From an uncultured Bacteroidales bacterium (GTDB taxonomy: Bacteria > Bacteroidota > Bacteroidia > Bacteroidales > F082): 52,683 bases of DNA. The DNA lies in NCBI GenBank assembly GCA_937906455.1, contig CALCYT010000021.1, positions 1 to 52,683 of the forward strand, given 5' to 3'. Position numbers and translations under genes: made by a program. This document shows, one piece after another, positions 41,189 through 49,438 of this stretch (position 1 is the first letter of the stretch; each line of letters starts with the position of its first letter). The notes under the pieces were generated by a model. That model made no database searches, was not told where the DNA came from, and was given only the letters and a program-made list of their open reading frames with translations.

Positions 41189-42022
41189 TCAAATTTTATT
41201 TAAATCAATTTTAAACACTTTTTCTTTGTTGCTGCATTGGAAGATGCAGGTGTCGCAGCTTGACAACTCGCCTTTCAGTCGGCGTTTTATCATATCGTCG
41301 ATGGCGTCGTGTACCGATTCAATCTTGATGTGATTACTTATTTCGGCGGCGAAGGCGTACATCAGCAGCATCCTTGCGTCGGCTTTCTTGATGCCTCGCT
41401 GCCGCATATAGAACATCGCATCTTGGTCGAGCTGGCCGGTGCTGGTGCCGTGCGAGCATTTCACGTCGTCGGCGTAAATCTCTAAAAACGGCATGGTGTT
41501 TATCTTCGCCTTGTCGGTCAAGATGATGTTGCTGTTGTTCTGATAGGCGTTGGTCTTCTGTGCGTGTGGTGCCACCATCACGTGTCCGTTGAACACTGCC
41601 GATGCCTCGTCGTCTAAAATGCCCTTGAACTTCTCGTTGCTGGTGCAGTTCGGCACGTTGTGGTTTATTTTCATGAGGTTCTCCACATGCTGTTTCTTGT
41701 CGAGGAGATACAAGCCGTAAATCTGAAGGTCGGCACCCTCGCCGTCAAGCTCCACATGGATGTTGTTTCTCACCTTGCCGCTGTTGAACGTCACTATCAC
41801 GAAATGCACCCTGCTGTCGCGCTGCTGTCTTATATTAATATGTGTCGTAAGCTCCGAGTCGTCGTTGAGGTTCTGAATCCTGTACAGCTCGAGAGAGGAG
41901 TTCTCCTCCATCACGATGTCGCATTGCTCCTCATTCGACTGCAGATGACTGCTGTCGTCGAGGATGACAAGCTGCCGGCTCTGGTTTTTTCCGACCGTTA
42001 TGTTGTTTTCGAGATAAGCCAT
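41189..42022 (-). CDS. sufD: Fe-S scaffold subunit SufD (short form)
   Basis: This 277-residue protein lacks the N-terminal helical domain of typical SufD (about 400-450 residues) but keeps the beta-helix core. The core includes NAYQNNSNIILTDKAKINTMPFLEIYADDVKCSHGTSTGQLDQDAMFYMRQRGI, with the conserved Cys and His near the SufB interface, and the C-terminal helical domain. The end is cysteine-rich (SSCDTCIFQC). It forms the SufBC2D scaffold with the two genes in front. No start further upstream fits, because sufC ends 11 bases before the ATG, so the short form is real rather than a mis-called start. Confidence 0.88.
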   Translation of the reverse strand: MAYLENNITVGKNQSRQLVILDDSSHLQSNEEQCDIVMEENSSLELYRIQNLNDDSELTTHINIRQQRDSRVHFVIVTFNSGKVRNNIHVELDGEGADLQIYGLYLLDKKQHVENLMKINHNVPNCTSNEKFKGILDDEASAVFNGHVMVAPHAQKTNAYQNNSNIILTDKAKINTMPFLEIYADDVKCSHGTSTGQLDQDAMFYMRQRGIKKADARMLLMYAFAAEISNHIKIESVHDAIDDMIKRRLKGELSSCDTCIFQCSNKEKVFKIDLNKI

Positions 42023-42033
42023 CGTTTCAAGTG

Positions 42034-42786
42034 TTATAGATTCAGTTCCTTAACCCATTCGTAGCCTTTTTCCTCAAGCTCGAGAGCGAGTTTCTTGTCG
42101 CCCGACTTCACAATCCTGCCGTCATACATCACGTGCACGAAATCAGGCACGATATAGTCTAAAAGTCGTTGATAATGAGTGATTACCACGAAAGCATTGT
42201 GCTCGTTATGCAGCTGGTTCACGCCGTTTGCCACTATTCTCAGGGCGTCGATGTCAAGACCTGAGTCGGTCTCGTCAAGAATTGACAGCTCGGGTTCGAG
42301 CATCGCCATCTGGAAAATCTCGTTTTTCTTCTTCTCGCCGCCCGAGAAGCCTACGTTGACATAGCGGTTCTGCAACTTCTCTGTGATTTCCACCATGGCC
42401 TGCTTCAGCTTCATCATCTTGGTGAACTCTATCATCGACATTGGCGGAAGTCCTTGATACTCACGCTTTGAGTTGACGGCGGTGCGCATGAAGTTCTGCA
42501 TGCTGACACCCGGAATCTCCACCGGATACTGGAAACTCAGGAAAATTCCCAAGCTGGCGCGTTCCTCCGGCGGCATACCGATGATGTTCTGGCCCTTGTA
42601 CCAAATCTCGCCTTCGGTAATGTCGTAGCCCTCGCGGCCAGTCACAGCGGCTGCCCAAGTGCTCTTGCCTGTTCCGTTAGGTCCCATGATGGCGTGAATC
42701 TCGCCCTCATTCACCCCAAGGTTGAATCCTTTTAATATCTCCTTGCCTCCAATCGAGACATGTAAGTTCTTGATATTCAGTAACAT
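42034..42786 (-). CDS. sufC: Fe-S scaffold ATPase SufC
   Basis: This 250-residue ABC-type ATPase starts MLLNIKNLHVSIGGKEIL. Walker A GPNGTGKS, signature GFSGGEKKK, and Walker B LSILDETDSGLDIDAL match SufC. The longer frame beginning with TTG at 42867 runs through the palindromic element and is not accepted. It drives the conformational change of SufBD needed for cluster assembly. Confidence 0.94.
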   Translation of the reverse strand: MLLNIKNLHVSIGGKEILKGFNLGVNEGEIHAIMGPNGTGKSTWAAAVTGREGYDITEGEIWYKGQNIIGMPPEERASLGIFLSFQYPVEIPGVSMQNFMRTAVNSKREYQGLPPMSMIEFTKMMKLKQAMVEITEKLQNRYVNVGFSGGEKKKNEIFQMAMLEPELSILDETDSGLDIDALRIVANGVNQLHNEHNAFVVITHYQRLLDYIVPDFVHVMYDGRIVKSGDKKLALELEEKGYEWVKELNL

Positions 42787-42820
42787 ATCTTTTATTTTAT
42801 TATTTTCATTTCCTAATTTT

Positions 42821-42920
42821 GTCATTTCGAGCCTGTCGAGAAATCCTTTTTTTACATAAGCATTCAAATGATTGTAACAACAAGGATTTCTCCATTCCGC
42901 TCCGCTCCAGTCGAAATGAC
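42821..42920. mobile_element. GTCATTTCGA MITE-like element, full copy (100 bp)
   Basis: The left end is GTCATTTCGAGCCTGTCGAGAAATCC; the right end is the inverse, GGATTTCTCCATTCCGC...CAGTCGAAATGAC. The AT-rich centre contains ATTCAAATGATTG. It fills most of the sufB-sufC gap (144 bp) within an otherwise compact operon. Confidence 0.8.
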
Positions 42921-42930
42921 AGGTTGGTTG

Positions 42931-44379
42931 TTATCCCACACTTCCCTCGAGCGTTATCGACAGTAATTTCTGCGCCTCCACAGCAAACTCCATCGGCAAC
43001 TTATTTAAAACATCCTTTGCGTAGCCGTTGACAATCAAGCCGATAGCTTTCTCTGTCGGGATGCCGCGCTGGTTGCAGTAAAACAGCTGGTCTTCCGAAA
43101 TCTTCGATGTCGTGGCCTCGTGTTCGAGTATGCTGCTGTCGTTGCCGCATTCCACGTAAGGCCATGTGTGCGCGCCGCATTGGTCGCCCAAAAGCAGAGA
43201 GTCGCATTGCGAGAAATTACGGCTGTTTGTGGCTTCTGGCACCACTTTCACGAGTCCGCGGTAGCCGTTCTGACTGTGTCCCGCCGAGATGCCTTTCGAG
43301 ATGATGGTGCTACGGCTGTTCTTGCCGATGTGAATCATCTTGGTGCCTGTGTCCGCCTGCTGGTAGTTGTTGGTGACGGCGACGGAATAAAACTCCGCCA
43401 CGGTGTTGTCGCCTTTCAAGATACAGCTCGGGTATTTCCAAGTGATTGCAGAACCTGTCTCCACCTGCGTCCACGAAATCTTGGCGTTGTCGCCGCGGCA
43501 GATGCCCCGTTTCGTCACGAAGTTGTAAATGCCGCCCTTGCCCTCTTTGTCACCCGGATACCAGTTTTGGACCGTTGAATATTTCACCTCGGCGTCTTTC
43601 TCGGAAATGATTTCCACGATGGCCGCATGTAATTGATTCTCATCGCGTTGCGGGGCTGTGCAGCCTTCCATGTAACTCACGTATGCGCCTTCGTCAGCGA
43701 CAATCAGAGTGCGCTCAAACTGTCCGGTGTTGGCGGCATTGATGCGGAAATATGTCGATAATTCGATGGGGCAGCGCACGCCTTTCGGGATGTAGCAAAA
43801 CGAGCCGTCGCTGAACACTGCCGAGTTCAAGGCGGCGAAGAAATTGTCGGTGTATGGCACCACCTTCCCGAGATATTTTTTCACCAAATCAGGGTGGTTT
43901 TTAACCGCCTCGCTGAACGACATGAAGATGATGCCGTGCTTCGACAGCGTCTCCTGAAACGTGGTCTTCACTGAAGTCGAGTCCATCACCGCATCGACGG
44001 CAACTCCCGACAGTTTCTTCTGCTCGTCAAGCGAGATGCCGAGCTTGTCGAACGTGGCTAAAAGCTCAGGATCGACCTCATCAAGACTCTTTGCCTTACG
44101 CTGTTTTGGTGCCGCGTAATATATAATGTCTTGATAATCAATGGGAGGAATGGTGAGATGCGCCCATGTCGGCATCTTCAGCGTCTGCCAGTGTCTGAAC
44201 GCCTTCAAACGGAACTCCAACAGCCAATCCGGCTCTTCTTTCTTCTTGGAAATCAAGCGGATAATGTCTTCATTAAGCCCCTTCGGTATCATGTCGGTCT
44301 CAATATCCGTCACAAAACCGAACTCGTAGTCCTTGCTGGTAACCTCTTCAATTATATTTTCCTTTGGATTTGACTCCAT
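42931..44379 (-). CDS. sufB: Fe-S scaffold subunit SufB
   Basis: A 482-residue protein. The beta-helix core carries conserved segments such as GVRCPIELSTYFRINAANTGQFERTLIVADEGAYVSYMEGCTAP and the C-terminal CDSLLLGDQCGAHTWPYVECGNDSSILEHEATTSKISEDQLFYCNQRGI, with the cysteine, glutamate and histidine residues used for cluster assembly. It is the first gene of the sufBCD transcript. The length is normal for the family. Confidence 0.95.
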   Translation of the reverse strand: MESNPKENIIEEVTSKDYEFGFVTDIETDMIPKGLNEDIIRLISKKKEEPDWLLEFRLKAFRHWQTLKMPTWAHLTIPPIDYQDIIYYAAPKQRKAKSLDEVDPELLATFDKLGISLDEQKKLSGVAVDAVMDSTSVKTTFQETLSKHGIIFMSFSEAVKNHPDLVKKYLGKVVPYTDNFFAALNSAVFSDGSFCYIPKGVRCPIELSTYFRINAANTGQFERTLIVADEGAYVSYMEGCTAPQRDENQLHAAIVEIISEKDAEVKYSTVQNWYPGDKEGKGGIYNFVTKRGICRGDNAKISWTQVETGSAITWKYPSCILKGDNTVAEFYSVAVTNNYQQADTGTKMIHIGKNSRSTIISKGISAGHSQNGYRGLVKVVPEATNSRNFSQCDSLLLGDQCGAHTWPYVECGNDSSILEHEATTSKISEDQLFYCNQRGIPTEKAIGLIVNGYAKDVLNKLPMEFAVEAQKLLSITLEGSVG

Positions 44380-44405
44380 GACTCAAATTTTCAAATTTTA
44401 ACTTG

Positions 44406-44413
44406 CAAAAATA
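44406..44413 (-). promoter_or_regulatory. -7 box for sufBCD
   Basis: TATTTTTG on the minus strand, 26 bases before the ATG at 44379. I see no obvious operator palindrome for an IscR/SufR-like regulator. Confidence 0.55.
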
Positions 44414-44454
44414 CAAAATTTTATCCAAATGACGTTTATTTGTAATAAAATCTT

Positions 44455-44462
44455 TAACTTTG
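44455..44462 (+). promoter_or_regulatory. -7 box for the PHP-like gene and GT39 gene
   Basis: TAACTTTG, 25 bases before the ATG at 44488. Confidence 0.55.
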
Positions 44463-44487
44463 CAAAATATTTTAGAGTTAGTCGGAA

Positions 44488-45519
44488 ATGAAATTTTTAG
44501 AGAAAATCAAAAACAACAAATTTTATCTCGTCTTGACGGGTGTAATCGGTGCTATTTTATTGATTATCTTGGTGTTATATCTCGCCGTGCCTTCATATTC
44601 CTTTGCGGAAACGGAGCCGTTTAAAGGTGATTACATCTATAATCCTTATACGGATTTAAACCAAATCAATTATGTTGACTTTCGTTCTGAAAATATTGAA
44701 ACTCAAGGGATTAAGGTGTATGAATATGGTTATGCGCTGACAGGGACGCGTTATCTTTGTCTTGGCTATGAGTCAAAGCGGCTCGTCGATTATCCGTTTT
44801 TGCAAAGCATTCATTATAAACAGTTTAACATCGACAGATTGAATAAAAAGTCACGATTGGTGGCTTTGGCGCATCCGTCGAGGGGGTTTAGGCAAGGTCA
44901 GATGGCTCGTTTAGACCATTATCGGGTGATGGAGGCTCTCTCTCCCAACGATAACGCGTTGTATTACTGGGATGTAGCACTTTCAAACGGTCATCGTGTG
45001 AATATTATAGCAACGGGAGAAAACTACACCACGGCCTGTGTGGGCGATAATGAGCCGGAAACTGTTTTCAAATCTCTTGAATCGGGAAATTCTTATGGTG
45101 TGCATTATACCGGAAGTTTGGCGCAAGTGCCTCAGCTTCTTGATGTTACGGTAAAATATGACAACCTTTTCGTGACTGTCTCTGAGATGGCTAAGGAGAT
45201 GCGTTTTATCGGGCAAAACGCCGAGGTGAAAAGTGTGGCACGCAACGTCACAAAGGGATTTTATCCGATACAAAAAGACGACACCTATATCAGGGTCGAG
45301 GTTGAGTTTTTAAATGGCAACACATTGTACCTCAATCCGATAGTGCGTCATCAGTATAGCTATTTCTTTGATTTGGATAAAGCCCGAATCATGAAAGGCC
45401 GTTCCTACCTGATGTGGGCGGTTTATGTCATTGTGGCTGTGTTTTTGGTAAGAATGTTTTTTGTGAGGCAAAAAGACGATTCGGATGAGAATCCGTCTCA
45501 AAAACAATATGATGATTAA
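44488..45519 (+). CDS. Membrane-anchored degenerate PHP-domain-like protein
   Basis: This 343-residue protein has a membrane helix at each end (about 13-33 and 308-325), so residues 35-305 should face the periplasm. The central part follows the pattern of periplasmic PHP phosphoesterases: LVALAHPSRGF (H129-P130), YYWDVALSNGHRVNIIAT (W161-D162), VFKSLESGNSYGVH, and DTYIRVEVEFLNGNTLYLNPIVRH. However, the N-terminal HxH metal motif is absent, and the usual TDDxH after IIAT reads TGENY. It is therefore probably an inactive relative that keeps the fold. This assignment is my reading by eye. It overlaps the following glycosyltransferase gene and may work with it. Confidence 0.6.
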   Translation: MKFLEKIKNNKFYLVLTGVIGAILLIILVLYLAVPSYSFAETEPFKGDYIYNPYTDLNQINYVDFRSENIETQGIKVYEYGYALTGTRYLCLGYESKRLVDYPFLQSIHYKQFNIDRLNKKSRLVALAHPSRGFRQGQMARLDHYRVMEALSPNDNALYYWDVALSNGHRVNIIATGENYTTACVGDNEPETVFKSLESGNSYGVHYTGSLAQVPQLLDVTVKYDNLFVTVSEMAKEMRFIGQNAEVKSVARNVTKGFYPIQKDDTYIRVEVEFLNGNTLYLNPIVRHQYSYFFDLDKARIMKGRSYLMWAVYVIVAVFLVRMFFVRQKDDSDENPSQKQYDD

Positions 45520-47116
45520 GGAGGAAAAAATCGATAAATATATCGCTTGGCTGCTGGTTATCAGTGTGTTGGTGCGTGGTTTTCTCGCCGCTTTCATTGA
45601 GTTCGGCAACGATGAGGTTTATTATTGGACCTACGCCATGTACCCCGACTGGAGTCATTTCGACCACCCGGGCATGGTAGGCTGGCTGATGCAGATTTTC
45701 AGTCTTAACTTGTTGTTTCACAGTGAGTTCGCCCTGCGTCTGTCATCGATAATCTTCATGACGGTCGATACCTATATTATATATAGGCTCGGTTGTCTGG
45801 TGAAGAACAAATTGGCAGGCTTTTACGCAGCTCTATTGTACACCGCGTCGCCGTATTGCTTTGTAATCACAGGCATTTTTATCATGCCCGACACTCCCCT
45901 GATGATGTTTACTCTACTGTCAATCTGGTGTTTCCTGTCGTCATTTCGAGCGAAGCATAGCGTAGTCGAGAAATCTCCTGCAATATTGGATGAGATTTCT
46001 CCACTCCCTGCGGTCGGTCGAAATGACAGGCTTCTTCTCTTGGGCGGTCTTTTCGCCGGTCTCGCTCTGCTCTCGAAATATTCCGCCGTTTTCATCTGGT
46101 CGGGGGTTACGCTGTATGTATTGTTGTTCGACCGTAAACAGTTGAAAAACAAATATTTATATCTCTCTATATTGATTTCTGCCGTCTGCATGCTCCCAAT
46201 CTTGATATGGAATATGCAAAACGATTTCATCAGTTTCACTTTCCATGGCGATAGGGTGAGTCTCTTCGGGAAGCTCCGGCCTCTCGACTTTCTCAAAGAA
46301 ATTGCCGGTGAGCTTGGTTATAACAATCCTATCAATTATGTGTTGATAATCATAGCTTTAGTGGCATTTTTAAAAGGTGGGAGATACCTTGACGCTACGA
46401 GTGGGCGTTTCTTGCTGTGTTTCGCTCTGCCGTTCATCGCTGTATTCTGGTTTTTCTCCACTATGCGTGAGACGCTGCCTCATTGGTCGGCACCGGCATT
46501 CTCGGTGTTGCTTTTGTTTCCCGCATCGTATCTTGCTGATATACAAATAGTTAACGCTAAACAAAATAAACTGTCCAAGCCGATAATCGCAACGATGGCA
46601 TTGCTCGTTTTTGTGCTCGTCGTCGGCGTTTTGGAGATAAAAACCGGAATCATCCCTTTGAGATTCGGCGAACAAGCAAACTCAACGCGATATTATGGCG
46701 AAGGCGACATCACGACCACGATTTACGGATGGCGTTCCATCAAAGATGATTTTCAAAAGATTAGGGAACGACAGGTTGCTGAGGGACAGATGAAGGAATC
46801 GGACGGAATGGTCGGGCTTCAATGGTTTCCGATGGCTAATTTTGATTATTATGTCGCCAATCCATTGGGAATCAACATGTTCGGTTTGCGAGATGTAGGG
46901 GAAATCCATAAATATTACTGGATTAACGAATATCGCGGCGGCTTGCAGAAGGGCGATGACTATTGGTTTTTGAACGAAAGCTCCGATTATTATGCCCCGG
47001 AGCGTTATCTTGATGACAAATTTGAGAAGATAGTGCCTTGCGACACCATCGTCGTGGAACGTTGCGGCAAACCGGCGAAATTTGTCTTCGTTTACCTGTG
47101 CAAAGGTCTGAAATAG
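45509..47116 (+). CDS. GT39/ArnT-like membrane glycosyltransferase, with in-frame element insertion
   Basis: This 535-residue protein has about 11-12 membrane helices. The first periplasmic loop has FIEFGNDEVYYWTYAMYPDWSHFDHPGMVGW, with the D-E pair that serves as catalytic site in PMT/ArnT enzymes. These move a sugar from polyprenyl phosphate to protein or lipid A; the DPM1-like synthase at 12.6 kb could make the donor. Residues about 144-174 are the translation of an 88-bp palindromic element placed between two helices. I use the ATG at 45509, overlapping the previous gene by 11 bases. A perfect AAGGAGG at about 45519 lies behind this ATG and would fit a start only at a non-ATG codon, so the start is uncertain. 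Confidence 0.85.
   Translation: MMIKEEKIDKYIAWLLVISVLVRGFLAAFIEFGNDEVYYWTYAMYPDWSHFDHPGMVGWLMQIFSLNLLFHSEFALRLSSIIFMTVDTYIIYRLGCLVKNKLAGFYAALLYTASPYCFVITGIFIMPDTPLMMFTLLSIWCFLSSFRAKHSVVEKSPAILDEISPLPAVGRNDRLLLLGGLFAGLALLSKYSAVFIWSGVTLYVLLFDRKQLKNKYLYLSILISAVCMLPILIWNMQNDFISFTFHGDRVSLFGKLRPLDFLKEIAGELGYNNPINYVLIIIALVAFLKGGRYLDATSGRFLLCFALPFIAVFWFFSTMRETLPHWSAPAFSVLLLFPASYLADIQIVNAKQNKLSKPIIATMALLVFVLVVGVLEIKTGIIPLRFGEQANSTRYYGEGDITTTIYGWRSIKDDFQKIRERQVAEGQMKESDGMVGLQWFPMANFDYYVANPLGINMFGLRDVGEIHKYYWINEYRGGLQKGDDYWFLNESSDYYAPERYLDDKFEKIVPCDTIVVERCGKPAKFVFVYLCKGLK
45940..46027. mobile_element. GTCATTTCGA MITE-like element, full copy, in frame inside the GT39 gene (88 bp)
   Basis: The left end is GTCATTTCGAGCGAAGCA...GAGAAATCTCC; the right end is the inverse, GAGATTTCTCC...GGTCGGTCGAAATGAC. 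It is translated through as SFRAKHSVVEKSP followed by ILDEISPLPAVGRNDR. No stop or frameshift results. Confidence 0.85.
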
Positions 47117-47232
47117 AGACTGAAAAGTTAAAATTTTTTAAGATTTCTCTCAAAATTCTGCAAATTAAGTTAAAAATGCGTTGAAACGGCAAAATAACTG
47201 TCGTTTTGTTTGCGCGTTTGATTTTCTATGCT

Positions 47233-47240
47233 TATTTTTG
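47233..47240 (+). promoter_or_regulatory. -7 box for the DUF2851 gene
   Basis: TATTTTTG, 20 bases before the ATG at 47261. It lies within an earlier ATG-initiated frame (47228), which argues against that earlier start. Confidence 0.55.
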
Positions 47241-47260
47241 CAGGACAAAAATTCAAATTT

Positions 47261-48517
47261 ATGAAAGAAGAGTTCATATATTATCTCTGGGAGAACAGGT
47301 TGCTGTCGAAAGACATTCAAACGGTGGATGGTGATGCTGTATATGTTGTCTCCGTCGGCACCCGTAATTATGACTCGGGCCCTGATTTTCTTGACGCTCG
47401 CATACGTATCGGCAACACTTTGTGGGTCGGGCATGTGGAGATACACGTCAACGCTTCTGATTGGTTCCGTCACGGGCATCAGAATGACGACGCTTACAAG
47501 AATGTGATTCTTCATGTGGTGTATTGCAATGACACAGAGCGGCTTGCCATTCCGACGGTGGAGATCAAAGGTAAGTTTGACGAGGGTATTTATAAGAGAT
47601 ACTATAGCTGCTTGAAGTCGAGACAATGGATTCCTTGCGAGAAGATGATCGCCGGAACACAGCAGTTCACATGGCTTTCGTGGCTTGAGCGCATTGTCGT
47701 TGAGCGTCTTGAGACGGAGGTGAAAGATATTTTTTCTAAGCTCGCCAACAACAATTTCGACTGGGAAGAGACTGTGTATCAAAGGATTATGCGTTATTGC
47801 GGGCTGAAGGTCAACAACGCGGCTTTTGAGCGCTTAGCGATGATGCTTCCTTTAAGAATCTTGCGCAAGCACCTTGACAACGCTCTTCAGGTTGAGGCGA
47901 TGTTTTTCGGCTGCGCGGGATTTCTTGAACAAGAGTTCACCGAGAGCTATCCCGTCCTCCTCCAAAGAGAATTCAAGATATTGAAATCGAAATTCAACCT
48001 GTCGGTCATGCCGATGGCTTACTGGAAGTTTCTAAGGCTGCGACCGCCTAACTTCCCCACAATACGGTTGGCGCAGATGGCGTCGATAGTGTGTGCGCGC
48101 GACAACCTATTCTCTAAGCTGCTGGTTGTCAGCGACTTGGATGCTTTGCGAAATCTTTTTAATGTTGAAGTCAATACATACTGGGACACGCATTTCCAAT
48201 TCGGGAGGCCTTCGACCGAGAAAAAGAAGAAACTCGGAGCCACCGCCATCAACGTTTTGATAATCAACGCGGTGATACCTGCGATGTTCAGCTATGGCAT
48301 TTACCACGACAATCAAGAGCTGAAGGACAGAAGCGTTGGATTTTTGAACGTCATGGAACCTGAAGACAATGTCGTAGTCAGAAAGTTTGAGGAATTGGGG
48401 GTGAATGTGAGGAATGCCCAGCAAACACAAGCACTTCTGCATCTTTACGATAATTATTGCAAGAAGCGTAATTGTCTGAAATGCCGTGTGTTTAGTGCCT
48501 CGAAAGCCATTGATTGA
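47261..48517 (+). CDS. DUF2851-family protein
   Basis: This 418-residue cytoplasmic protein begins MKEEFIYYLWENRLLS, the standard start of DUF2851, with GTRNYDSGPDFLDARIRIGNTLWVGHVEIHVNASDW close behind. A C-terminal CKKRNCLKCRVF cysteine cluster (C-x4-C-x2-C) could bind metal. The function is unknown. The charged D/E-x-H pattern in the N-terminal part recalls nuclease-like folds, but I do not claim one. Confidence 0.85.
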   Translation: MKEEFIYYLWENRLLSKDIQTVDGDAVYVVSVGTRNYDSGPDFLDARIRIGNTLWVGHVEIHVNASDWFRHGHQNDDAYKNVILHVVYCNDTERLAIPTVEIKGKFDEGIYKRYYSCLKSRQWIPCEKMIAGTQQFTWLSWLERIVVERLETEVKDIFSKLANNNFDWEETVYQRIMRYCGLKVNNAAFERLAMMLPLRILRKHLDNALQVEAMFFGCAGFLEQEFTESYPVLLQREFKILKSKFNLSVMPMAYWKFLRLRPPNFPTIRLAQMASIVCARDNLFSKLLVVSDLDALRNLFNVEVNTYWDTHFQFGRPSTEKKKKLGATAINVLIINAVIPAMFSYGIYHDNQELKDRSVGFLNVMEPEDNVVVRKFEELGVNVRNAQQTQALLHLYDNYCKKRNCLKCRVFSASKAID

Positions 48518-48569
48518 GCTACTTTTGAAAAAAAATCTAAAAAAATTTGCGTAATACAATATTTTTGTT

Positions 48570-48577
48570 TAATTTTG
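48570..48577 (+). promoter_or_regulatory. -7 box for the coiled-coil gene and zapA
   Basis: TAATTTTG, 32 bases before the ATG at 48610. Confidence 0.5.
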
Positions 48578-48609
48578 TGGCGAAATTCTATGGCAAACTG
48601 TAAGATAAA

Positions 48610-48903
48610 ATGGCTGATTTAAGTGTAAGACTTTCGGAGATAGAGTTAAAGTTGAGAAAGCTCATAGCGCTTAAGGATCAACTCATTGACAAAAACAGCG
48701 AGCTGGTTCGACAGAATGGAGAGCTTCAGCTTAAAGTTGAGATTCTTCAGACCGAGAACGAGGAATTGAGAGATAAAATAAATAAAACAACAATTGTTAA
48801 CGCACTCGGAAACGAGAAAGAAATTGAAGAAAGTAGGCAGTTGATTAAGACATTGGTGAAGGAAATAGATCAATGTGTCGCGATGTTGAATGCCGAACAG
48901 TGA
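48610..48903 (+). CDS. Short coiled-coil protein upstream of zapA
   Basis: A 97-residue protein. From residue 5 to about 60 it shows heptads of Leu/Ile with charged residues (LSEIELKLRKLIALKDQLI, VEILQTENEELRDKI), predicting one long coiled coil, then a second helix. Size, shape and position next to zapA recall ZapB, the coiled-coil partner of ZapA at the division ring, but the sequence alone does not prove this. It ends 14 bases before zapA. Confidence 0.75.
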   Translation: MADLSVRLSEIELKLRKLIALKDQLIDKNSELVRQNGELQLKVEILQTENEELRDKINKTTIVNALGNEKEIEESRQLIKTLVKEIDQCVAMLNAEQ

Positions 48904-48917
48904 TAAATCGGACGGTT

Positions 48918-49211
48918 ATGGGCGCAAATGAAGAAATAAAAATCAGTATTACCGTTGCAGAACGCAATTACCGTCTGACTATTGACAAGGCTGATGAGGA
49001 AAAGGTGCGGAAAGCCGCCGACATGATTAACGAACGGGTGAAGGAATTTAAAAGGGTCTATACTGACAAGGACTATCTGTCGTTGGTTTCTATGGCTTGC
49101 ATACAGTTCGCCACCGGCGTGGTGAAGTATGAGAACGACTCCGCATTCAAAGATCAATACCTCGACAAACAACTCGATGTCATCGATGATTTGTTGACTG
49201 AAAACTTATAA
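48918..49211 (+). CDS. zapA: Cell-division protein ZapA
   Basis: A 97-residue protein starting at the ATG at 48918; a longer frame from 48873 would overlap the preceding gene. The head IKISITVAERNYRLTIDKADEEKVRKAADMINERVKEF is the ZapA domain, followed by helices for dimerisation. It binds FtsZ and stabilises the Z ring. The 6S RNA gene follows directly, as in many bacteria. Confidence 0.88.
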   Translation: MGANEEIKISITVAERNYRLTIDKADEEKVRKAADMINERVKEFKRVYTDKDYLSLVSMACIQFATGVVKYENDSAFKDQYLDKQLDVIDDLLTENL

Positions 49212-49213
49212 GA

Positions 49214-49402
49214 TTTGTCTGTCTGTCCACCGCATGATGTAACCTTAACAATAACAACAATAATTCGGTTGACTCATGGGTACAAAAACAGGCCTCATCC
49301 TCGCAAGAGGAGCTTTAACGCCAGTGGACGTTTGCGTATCGTGGCAGCCATAAGCGTGATATACAAGGGTTTACGATCCCTTTGGGCAGACAGATTTTTT
49401 TT
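49214..49402 (+). ncRNA. ssrS: 6S RNA (Bacteroidales-type)
   Basis: The 227-bp zapA-rny gap contains a rod-like RNA. The closing stem TCTGTCTG (49218-49225) pairs with CAGACAGA (49387-49394), followed by a run of T to 49402 that acts as terminator. A second helix is GTCCAC (49225-49230) with GTGGAC further on. Length (about 185 nt), long-stem architecture and position behind zapA all fit 6S RNA, which binds housekeeping RNA polymerase. I recall that the Bacteroidales-1 RNA family has been equated with 6S; no covariance search was possible here. Confidence 0.75.
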
Positions 49403-49438
49403 CTTTTTCGCGGAAGAGTAAAATCGAGGTATTAAAAA

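Noticed and set aside
42787..42867. N-terminal extension of sufC
   Set aside because: It starts with TTG and is a translation of the palindromic element; the SufC family starts at MLLNIKNLHV.
47228..47260. Earlier start of the DUF2851 gene
   Set aside because: A -7 box lies within it, so this ATG would not be on the transcript.
49215..49421. A 68-codon open frame between zapA and rny
   Set aside because: The region folds as 6S RNA with a closing stem and T-run; the encoded peptide has no known features.
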